Source: Chromera velia (taxonomy: Eukaryota > Sar > Chromeraceae). Taken from it: 15,878 nt of DNA. Positions 1 to 7,826 of the stretch are shown here, in pieces (the stretch's first letter is position 1; each line of letters opens with the position of its first letter). Where the stretch lies: NCBI GenBank assembly GCA_018398765.1, contig JAHBMJ010004761.1, forward strand, positions 126,001 to 141,878. Direction: 5' to 3'. The position numbers were made by a program, and so were the translations under genes. Below the pieces are notes generated by a model. That model saw only the letters and a program-made list of their open reading frames with translations. It made no database searches and was not told where the DNA came from.

Positions 1-268
1 AAAGGGGGCTAACAAGAAGGCGAAAGAACGGGTGGGTCCCCTTCAAAAACATTCGACTACGCGGAAAAGTATCTACGTTCTTGGGGGGGTGGGTCAAGCT
101 AAAGCCATGCGAATGAAGGGCCAACTCATGCAGTCCAAGAATTGTGATGCTGATACATTCAATTGAAGAACCCTGCGTTTTCTTTCATCTCTGTTCCTCC
201 GCCCTTCTTTCGTGTTGAACCACCCAACCTGAATCTCTGTGCTGCCTGATCTGTGCATGTCCTTGCAG

Positions 269-367
269 AAGGGCAGGACACCTCTGCATCTGGCTGCACA
301 GAACAATCACAGAGAAGTAGCCGCCCTTCTGCTGGAGTTGTGGGATGACGAAGAAGACAAGAAGAAG
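269..367 (+). CDS. Ankyrin exon a
   Basis: The acceptor is CCTTGCAG ending at 268. The 33 codons read KGRTPLHLAAQNNHREVAAL, then LLEL and an acidic/lysine tail (WDDEEDKKK). The tail replaces the usual GAD.N loop. The donor chosen, GTCCGC at 368, gives exactly 99 nt but is weak. GTGAAA at 377 or GTAAGG at 392 would keep the same phase and add 3 or 8 codons. Confidence 0.78.
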
Positions 368-1126
368 GTCCGCCATGTGAAAACATTTGCCGTAAGGGAA
401 AGCCAGAAGAGTAGTGAGAAGAACGAGAATAAGTCTTACATGGATTTGCTTAGCATGATCTTGTCTAACAATCCTGTCCTGCTGCCAATTCCTGTCTCAC
501 TTCTTCGATCGTCAGTTCATGTTGCTCGTTCTGTGGAAAACGGGCGACGGCCAAAGGTGTAGATGAAACGTCTGTCTGCCTGCAGCATGCCTCTGGAGCC
601 CTCCTTGTGGCCGCAGAGAACGACTCCTTCGAGACCGCCGCCCTCCTTCTGGAGCACGGGGCAGACAAGGAAGCGGAAGATCAAGTGAGTCAAATGGTAT
701 GTGCCTTCATAAATGCAGACAGAAGGACGAGGAGAGAGGAACAAGCCGCGAACCTTCTTTTCGATCGAGAAGGGATGGGACATTTAAGGGCGGAAGCTTT
801 TGGAAAAGGAAAGAAGTGCAGAGCTAGGTCCTCGACTCTTGTCTCCCCTTTGGCCCTCCCAAGCATGAGTGGTCACCTGAGCAATCGCTCCGTCGACCTT
901 CGTCTATTTCTACCCTCCCACACACACCCCACTCCTGCCTCACTCCTTCTTTCCACAGAGCGGCCTTCGTGACGGCTACACCGTCCTGCACCTGGCTGCC
1001 GTCAACAACCGAAAGGACACCGTCGCCATTCTTCTCGAAAAAGGGGCCGACAAGGATAGACAAACTCCGGTGAGTCGGAAAAGAACGAAGTTGGTTGTTT
1101 TATCGGTCTGGCAAAATTTTTATGCC

Positions 1127-1162
<36 letters not shown>

Positions 1163-1715
1163 TAGACAGGAACGCTACTATGGCGGTGATTTGTCAGGCT
1201 CTTCCATCACAGCCATCACCTGCATGCGACTCGGAATACGTCGGAAGAGACCATGAAGGAAAGAGAAACCGGGACAACGCAGGCACAGTTGAAGGAGGCG
1301 GGCAGGGGATGTAAAGCTTAAGGTTCCAATTTGCGCTTCTCTGATCAAAATGCCTCCTCGCCTGACGAAAATTGAGGAAGGAGAAGAGACAGAGAAGAGC
1401 ACTAAAATTTGATGAAAACTCGAAACGGTTACTTCCCACATCCTAGACAGTCTCATGCATCGAGCACGTCTGAAACTCCTTTCACTCCACGGATGTCTTC
1501 TATGCGTTCGCATCCTTCAGCTCCTATGCCTGCTTTGTGATTTGATTCAATTTGCAGGGCGGGTGGACAGCCCTTCACCTCGCCGTAGGACACAATCGCC
1601 CTGAGATCGCAACTCTTCTTCTGGAGAAAGGGGCCGACACTGAACTGAAGACAGAAGTGAGTGAGTGAGGGCTCTGAAACGTTTTCTTCAGTATCGATAC
1701 CAGATTCAGCACACA

Positions 1716-1756
<41 letters not shown>

Positions 1757-3018
1757 ACACATACACACACACACATACATACACACACACATATACACAT
1801 GCACACTAGAGTCAAATGAGGTCTCGCAGCCGCTTTGCATCCCCACAGCTGGGCTACATAACAGCCAAATGGCAGGTTTGGAACTGGACTGGGCGTCGCT
1901 TTAGCATGAATATGCGTATTTGTTACACGCATGCTTTTCGGCACTCAAAACAAAACCAGCGGGTAGAAACTTAAGTTTAGTTTCCTGTGTGAAAGGACAA
2001 AGGGGGAATAGAGAAGCACCGCACCTTTTCATGCAGCTGGGGTGCATTCGTTCCTATTCTTTGGGTGGAACGATGCGAAAAGCTTCAATCGAGTCGTTGG
2101 TCTGTGGAAGAACTGTGTCTGCTTGTTGATCCTTTTCATATATGCGTCTTCTTGCCTGTCTCTTTTCTCCCCTTCTTTTCTTCTCTCGTCACTTCTATCA
2201 TCTCTCTGTTTTTCTTTCGTTAAGTGTATCATCTCTCCTGGCATCTCTCTTTGTTTTATCCAAGTCTCGAACAATCCACTCGCTAGGTTTCTGGTCCCAC
2301 GCTCTGAAACTCTTGTCTTTTCTATTTGAACCCTTTCCTGTTTCCATCTTTGCAGGCCGGACAGACGCCTCTGGATGTCGCCGAAGAGAAACTGAAAGAT
2401 TGCCAGAAAGTTCCTTGGGCAACTAGAGTCAGGTCAGTGCTTTGCTGTTTTAAAGCCGCAGAAATTGGCCCGCGACCCAACCGGGGTTTCGTGCCATGGC
2501 CTAGGATCAGCAATGTGGCCGCGGATCGATGTGTGAAATCTTGAATTTGGTTGAAGTACACGTGGCACTGCTCTGCCAATCAGCCAGCTCGCCAGAATGG
2601 AAGGGAGAATGAGCCCTTTCACTTGGTCTGCAGGATTTGAGGAGGACACCTACCTTTTTTTTCAGCACATTCAGTGTCATTGGGGGTCAACTTTGGCCGT
2701 CCACACCATGAAAGTGGACCTGAAAGTGGTGGATGAACAGGCCGTAAGAGAAGAAAGTTGAATACTTAACACATTAGTGAATCTGGTGAATGAGTTCAAT
2801 TTGAAAGCGATGGTATTCTTTACATGCTTCAGTGGTGGTTCAGCCTCTTTCGCTGGCTCTTACGTGAACATTTGCAGAATCGGCGAAGAGACGTTCCAAA
2901 AGATAGAAGAGAACCGAACATCTACTGTAAAATTGCTCCGTTCGATTGCAAGGGAACATCAAAGTACAAACGCGCGAGTTTTATGAAGTGTTTACTCAAA
3001 ACCTTAGGCACAATATAA
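269..3018 (+). CDS. Ankyrin-repeat protein gene, 3' part (multi-exon, 5' end outside the window)
   Basis: Five exons with clear ankyrin-repeat translations lie at 269-367, 586-684, 959-1069, 1558-1656 and from 2356. The repeats carry the hallmarks TPLHLAA, TALHLAV, ALLLE.GAD and ILLEKGAD. The first four exons start and end in phase 0, so each can be joined or skipped without shifting frame. Introns are 218, 274, 488 and 699 nt; donors after exons 2 to 4 are GTGAGT and acceptors are TTGCAG, CTGCAG or CCACAG. No start codon is visible, so the gene enters from the left. The 3' end is ambiguous: either 2356-2432 joined to 2878-2986, or 2356-2427 plus 2666-2743 plus 2878-3018. Ankyrin repeats form helix-turn-helix scaffolds for protein binding; the partner cannot be told. 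The style resembles chromerid ANK families (inference). The repeat calls are firm; the gene end is not. Confidence 0.8.
586..684 (+). CDS. Ankyrin exon b
   Basis: The acceptor is CCTGCAG ending at 585 and the donor is GTGAGT at 685. There are exactly 33 codons, phase 0 at both ends. The translation contains LLVAAENDSFETAALLLEHG and ADKEAEDQ. The usual TPLH is changed to GALLV, so the first helix cap is degenerate. Confidence 0.85.
959..1069 (+). CDS. Ankyrin exon c
   Basis: The acceptor is TTCCACAG ending at 958 and the donor is GTGAGT at 1070. There are 37 codons, phase 0 at both ends. The translation contains DGYTVLHLAAVNNRKDTVAI and LLEKGADKD. The exon is four codons longer than exons b and d, with the extra residues at its N-terminal edge (SGLR). 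Confidence 0.85.
1129..1160 (+). repeat. (AG)n microsatellite in an ankyrin-gene intron
   Basis: There are sixteen uninterrupted AG units within the intron between exons c and d. Confidence 0.95.
1558..1656 (+). CDS. Ankyrin exon d
   Basis: The acceptor is TTTGCAG ending at 1557 and the donor is GTGAGT at 1657. There are exactly 33 codons, phase 0 at both ends. The translation contains GGWTALHLAVGHNRPEIATL and LLEKGADTE. This is the most canonical repeat in the window. Confidence 0.88.
1710..1806 (+). repeat. (CA)n microsatellite in an ankyrin-gene intron
   Basis: This is a (CA)n tract of about 95 bp with a few T interruptions, 53 bp after the donor of exon d. The open frames it creates on both strands (poly-HT, poly-CV) are artefacts. 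Confidence 0.95.
2356..2432 (+). CDS. Ankyrin exon e (last, partial repeat)
   Basis: The acceptor is CTTTGCAG ending at 2355. The exon starts AGQTPLDVAEEKLKDCQ, which matches the first helix of an ankyrin repeat but loses the consensus afterwards. Two donors compete: GTCAGT at 2433 (phase 2, better match) and GTCAGG at 2428 (phase 0). If neither is used, the frame stops at 2542-2544. Confidence 0.72.
2666..2743 (+). CDS. Candidate extra exon of the ankyrin gene
   Basis: An uninterrupted pyrimidine tract ending in TTTTTTTTCAG at 2665 and a good donor (GTAAGA at 2744) bound 26 open codons in phase 0. The translation includes HIQCHWGSTLAVHTMKVDLK. In the phase set by the 2433 donor this exon meets a stop, so it can be used only with the phase-0 donor at 2428. 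I do not recognise a domain in it. Confidence 0.4.
2878..3018 (+). CDS. Terminal exon of the ankyrin gene, frame ambiguous
   Basis: The acceptor ATTTGCAG ends at 2877. Entered in phase 2 (from the donor at 2433), the exon reads IGEETFQKIEENRTSTVKLL and stops at 2986; its second half resembles the second helix of an ankyrin repeat. Entered in phase 0 (from the candidate exon 2666-2743), it reads NRRRDVPKDRREPNIYCKIA and stops at 3018. The second reading faintly recalls a C2 domain (DP.V.I-type strand), but this is weak. Transcript data are needed to choose. Confidence 0.45.
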   Translation, partial: NRRRDVPKDRREPNIYCKIAPFDCKGTSKYKRASFMKCLLKTLGTI

Positions 3019-4026
3019 TATATTATTAGGTATAACAGATTTTTGGGAGTGCGGCCTTGAGTTATCCAACACAATCAATTGATAACTAGACTAATAGACT
3101 TTTAATAAAGCAACTTAGTGACGTCTAACAATGACTTTATTTCAGGCTGTAGTAGTATACGTCTCATGGTTATGACTAATCACATCTCCGCCGATCGCTA
3201 CCGATCTGAGGCTTGGTAGGGTAATCAATAAGACAGTCAGCCCAACAATTGAAAGAGGTGGGCTGCTAACTACCTATCACTAGGAAAGAAAAGAGTCAAC
3301 TCAGTCAAGTGGAATGGAAAGATGAATGGAGATCTAGATGGAGATGTAGGTAGACTCGGACCATACAAAGCAATATACCACGTATAAATCAGTGGGAGAG
3401 CTAAGTGTATCTAGGGAACTAGAGATGCTAGTAGAGATATCCTCAGTGACTCCTCACAGACTCACAGAGAAATCTCGTGTAGAGACGTAGAGACAGATCT
3501 CATACACACTGAGAGAAGTCTGTTCGACAAGGCTAGCGCCTTGTGATGCTAGTGATTTTTCTGTTTACTTTGATTCGAAAACTGCAAGCTTAAATTAAAA
3601 AGTTGAAGCTTTTCTCAGTTTTCTGCATCCATACATTGAGATTAATGCTACTGTCAGTTTTGTATAAAGTATTTGATAAGTGCTACTATTGTCTAGAGTA
3701 TTGTCATAATAGTACTGTGGTACATTCTTTTGATCATGCCTAGGATCGATCATACTTGATATTTAAGATATTGTTACCCAGTTTTTAAGGTTTTTACTAG
3801 GTTTTTTATGATAATTATCATATCAAAAAAATGGATTTGAACTACAATTTTGAATGCCGCTTTACAGCCTTTACTATAGGAAACTTAAATGTTGTTCAAG
3901 TAAATGCATCTCCCCCCAATGTTGTTCAAGTCGGGAAGCCTGAGCCGCCCCATTTGTATAAGTGGCTGCAGCTTCTTCATTGTTCTTTCCCTGTCATCTT
4001 CAAAATATCTGAGAACAGAATATCCA
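3019..4026. other. AT-rich intergenic stretch, no gene seen
   Basis: No reading frame here has splice signals or a family motif. A frame at 3831-4031 (+) holds an exact 14-bp duplication at 3888-3901 and 3920-3933 (encoding NVVQV twice) and looks fortuitous. The composition is clearly more AT-rich than the flanking genes. Confidence 0.6.
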
Positions 4027-4112
4027 ATTAAGTTAGGTTAGAATACGTTAGGTTAGGTTAGGAGGCTTAGGTTAAGGTTAGTCTAGGTTTTAGGTTAGGT
4101 TTAGGTTAGAAA
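4027..4112 (+). repeat. Degenerate TTAGG repeat tract 1
   Basis: Many TTAGG pentamers in one orientation are mixed with variants such as TTTAGG and TTAAGG. The unit resembles the TTAGG telomere motif of arthropods. Chromerid telomeres are, to my knowledge, TTTAGGG, so this is better called an interspersed telomere-like tract. Confidence 0.8.
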
Positions 4113-4426
4113 CCTAGTCAGAAGATGATGGACAACACAGACTAAAAAATGAAGTTTACACCTGTAAAAATGATGTTTTTCATTCAAAAATTAACTTTCA
4201 CACTAATAAGAATCAACTTTTTGAATTTCATGTTGAATCAAGCTTTTGAATACTATTTTTCAATCAAAAACCACACAAAATAGATACGCTTTAAAAAATT
4301 TTCTTTAATTAAACACGGGTTTTACATATTCCAACTTAATATTAACGTTGTAAAAATATATATAACATTATGATATCACTTAGTATAATCATATTTCATA
4401 CCTGTAAGAATCGCATCCTTGCAATT
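4113..4426. other. AT-rich spacer between the two TTAGG tracts
   Basis: The spacer is strongly AT-rich, with no open frame or splice-bounded exon. I see nothing else in it. Confidence 0.6.
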
Positions 4427-4494
4427 TAGGTTAGTAACCTAACCTAGGTTTTTTTGACTTCAAGGTTCGGTTAGGTTAGGTTAAAACCTAATTG
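4427..4494 (+). repeat. Degenerate TTAGG repeat tract 2, with inverted units
   Basis: TTAGG units are interleaved with CCTAA units, giving short palindromes such as GGTTAGTAACC near 4431-4441. The tract overlaps the last codons and the stop codon of the minus-strand LRR reading frame. Confidence 0.8.
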
Positions 4495-6641
4495 GATACC
4501 CTGTCCGAGAACAAGTCTCCTGAGAGGAGGGGGCGTTGCTTTTTCCCACACTTCCGTCAATTTTTCCATGCCGCTGTCGCTCTGGCAGTCCAGGGACAGA
4601 TGCTGCAACTCCGGTAGCTTCTCCGCTGAGAGAGTTTCACAGAAAGCGGTCGACTCTGGAGTGTCCTCCAAAGTCACATTCTGTAGGTACAGGGAACGGA
4701 GAGACCGCAGTTTCCCGCTCCCTAACCCAACACTCAGGGCACCAAGACCCTCCTAAAAGAAGACCATCCGTACATGAAGCTCCTGCAGGCCCCCCAGCTG
4801 CCCAAAGCTAAACGCGAACGCAAGCAGTGTTATATGACTGACATGCGCTGCTCTATATCTTGGCGTATCCGCTATTTTCAACGTCATGAAAGCCAGACTT
4901 CGCAGAGACTTTGCAGAGGGCGAGCAGAGTGCAAGGGTGAGACACTGCATGCCCTCCTGTCCGAGAGAAAGATCAGACTGCTGCTGTGCATCATGGTTTA
5001 AATTCAATGTTCGGAGATGTGGAAATTTGCCTTTGGTGATGCAGTCTGCAAGCGTGGGAACAGAAAGGACATCTTCCTTGTAGGAAACGGAGAGGCTCTG
5101 AAGGGAAGGAAGAACTCCCCTACCCGACACAATCCCACTGAACAGGCTGTTGAGTCCTGTCCCGCTCTCAAGCGGTTGACCGGATTCAAAATCCTGCAGA
5201 CCAACCGCAGATACCCCTGATTCTCCCCCCCCACGGGCCAATGCTGTCCCGAGATCGCGGGCTGCTTCCGCACTGATTGAACTTCCTTCCTCTCCCATAA
5301 CATAAATCTGCTGGAGACCCGGAATTTTGTCCGCTCGAATCGGAGCAGCGACAGCTTTGACGGTTGCCGAGTCGTTCAGATAGAGCCAAACGGCCACCTG
5401 AGGGGGGGGGTGACCCAACATTCAATCCCTCTGCGACAAGTGCAAGGAAACTGCTCGCATTCTCGTTCTCTAACCACAACGTTCGCAAGGAAGGAACCTT
5501 ACCAGTGCCCAATACTTCTCCCAATGCCCGGCAACCTGGACCCTCCGCACCGCAGTGCAGCAAGATATCCTCAAGAGACACAAGAGCCCCTGACCCCAGA
5601 CCCTCTGCTAATGCCCCCACCCCCTCATCTGAACTTTCAGTCCAAGTTAGCCACAGCTTGCACAAAGAAACCCCCCCTACCCCTAGTGCCGCCCCGAACT
5701 CACTCAGTGGCCCGGGCGGGACAAATGCGCCGCTTGCGCGCAGGTCAAATTCCAAAGACAGCTGTTCAAGCGATCCCATCCTCCCCTCCCTCAACCCCTC
5801 TGCCAACGCCTTCAACATCTCACCCACTTCTTCTTGAAGTTCCTCCCAACTTATCGTTCCGCACTTCAAAGTGCGAAGCGAAGAAACCCGGCCACTCGCA
5901 ATGCTACGCATGAGAACACCCAACCCCTCGGATTCCGCCTCGATATTCGCATCCAACGTCACCTCCTCCAGATGAGACAGATGACCGGAATCCATCGCAG
6001 CGGCAAATGCCCGACGGCAGGGAGCGTCTAAGTCCGAAACGTGGAGTATTTTGACAAAGGCAAGGGCATTGAAAAGCGCAACCACTTCCTCACTGTCAAT
6101 TTCTGGATTGTGTTCATCATAAAAATTCAACTTTCTCACTGCTAGAAGCCGCCCGTCTGCCAGAGCCTCATGGATGGCGGGAACAGACGAAGACCCGCTC
6201 CCCCCCAATTTGAGCTCCTCCAAAAAGGAGAAGTGGGCGGAAAACAGATCAGCGAAAACGGGTCGCGAGTGAATAAAGTTGTCCTTCAAATTGAGGACCC
6301 TCAAGCGTAACAGGAGGGGGACTGCTTGCGCCAACCACCTCATCCCCTCCTCGTCCATGTCATTGCCCCTCACATTCAACACCTCTGCAGAGACGGTGTC
6401 TTCCCTTCTTTTGAGGGTTCGCTTAGCGCCTTCACCCCCTCATTCTTGGTGCCTGTTCTTTTGAGTTTGAGGGTCTGCAGCAGCAGTGCACCTCTCGAAC
6501 CAGACAGCCCTCTTGCCAGCGTCGCCACTCCAGAGGGGCCCAGAGGGTTCTTGCTCACATCGAGGTAGAGGAGCTTAGAGAGCGTGTCGTCGATGAAGGC
6601 GGTCTTCAGAGCTTCCATGCTCAGCAATCTGAGCCGGTTCT
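4471..6641 (-). CDS. LRR gene, large 3' exon block with frame disruptions
   Basis: The acceptor GTGTGCAG ends at 6642. LRRs run continuously: LSKLLYLDVSKNPLGPSGVA, SLRTLWLENE, SLQSLSVSYKED, HLRTLNLNHD and SLRSLYLQNV. The frame changes within a repeat near 6383 (two extra bases between SLQ and VLNV) and again in the C9 run at 5402-5410 (one extra C), returning to the first frame. A TAG at 4753-4755 interrupts the same frame. It can be removed by a 90-nt candidate intron (4753-4842; donor GTCAGT, acceptor TTTTAG). However, the translation of that 90 nt is itself LRR-like (FGQLGGLQELHVRM), which favours a nonsense change. The stop at 4471-4473 lies in CCTAA repeats. The repeats are certain; whether the gene works is doubtful. 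Confidence 0.72.
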
Positions 6642-7787
6642 CTGCACACACTCGTGGACAAAATTCAGAGAGAGAGGAGAAAAGTTCCACGCGAGGTCTG
6701 CCCATGGGCAAATGCCGGTGCAGCAACAGGAGAAAGAAATGAGAAAGACAGAGGACACTGATCATGGAAGAAGCGAACGGAGACCTGATGCGCGAGAACG
6801 TCCTTGAATAAGGAGGTGCTTTGAAGTATATGTACAATGAGTACTCTATCATCACTGCACAGATCGAATGAACCCGTCGACCCACCGCTCAAATCCAGAT
6901 GTTCGAGGGAGGGCGGAAGAGAGTGAAGAAGGTTCATGCCCGCAGAGTCACTCAAGTCACATTCTGCACATAAGTCACGCAAAGAACAGAAAAGGAGATA
7001 CATGAAAACACCAAAACAAGAAGGGGAAAGGCATAGAGAGAGAGGCCTTTGCCGGTGTTCATGCAGAGAGAAATCTTCCGGTGAGATGGGAAGGGAGGAA
7101 AGGGGGGCAGCCTTTTCACTCCGGTTCTGGGTTGATGGAAACCCCAAAGCCCGCGAGCATACTTAGAGCTTGATGGGGAGGGGAACATAGGGGAAGACAC
7201 ACTTTCATAGAATATTGCACACACTGAAAAAGACATGAAACACAAGTCGCCCCATTCGCAGCCGCAATCGCTTCCACAGACGCACGCAAGGGGAAACACC
7301 TTCCTTCCCTATGCAATTGACCGACTTGAGAGATTCAGAGTCTTCAACGAGGCAGGAACGCGTTTTCCGAATCCCCCCACCCCCACTCGGAGGCTCTGGA
7401 GGAATCTGTTGAGCATGATCAGACGGGGGCCCTTACAGACGTGCGGCCCTGCAATGGGAACGGAAAATTCCAACATGCCAATGATTGACGGAGAGTTTTG
7501 TTTTTTCTGTCGAGTAGCCTCCCTCCTGTTTTCCGGGGGCCATCCGAGAGGGTCCGGGAAAGAAAAGAAAAGCACACAGAGAGAAGAGATCCACGGGGGC
7601 AAGGGACAGCTGGAGAGGGTCAGAACTACCAGAGCAAAGGGGAAAATAGGAAGGCGGGAAGGAAAATCACGCCTACGCACCCCCCTTGAGAGTCTCGAGA
7701 AAGCCCGGGCCCACAGGAACGGAAGACAGAAGCAGACGCAGCTTCCCTGCATCGAGTAAGAACTCTGTAAACACACACACACACACA

Positions 7788-7826
<39 letters not shown>

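Noticed and set aside
1575-1944. Frames with poly-HT or poly-CV at 1665-1904 and 1575-1944
   Set aside because: They are translations of the (CA)n microsatellite and intron sequence. The same holds for 7309-8185 around the (AC)n tract.
2634-2743. Carbonic-anhydrase-like string (Q.H...HWGS....HT) in the candidate exon
   Set aside because: The metal-binding His-x-His pattern is not intact, the match is about 15 residues long, and no other part of that enzyme is present.
3831-4031. A 66-codon plus-strand frame
   Set aside because: It contains an exact 14-bp duplication, ends at the TTAGG tract, and has no splice signals or family motif.
5364-5913. Two plus-strand frames (157 and 167 codons) rich in Pro and Ser
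   Set aside because: They lie opposite the minus-strand LRR coding sequence, whose repeat consensus is clear. They have no domain of their own.
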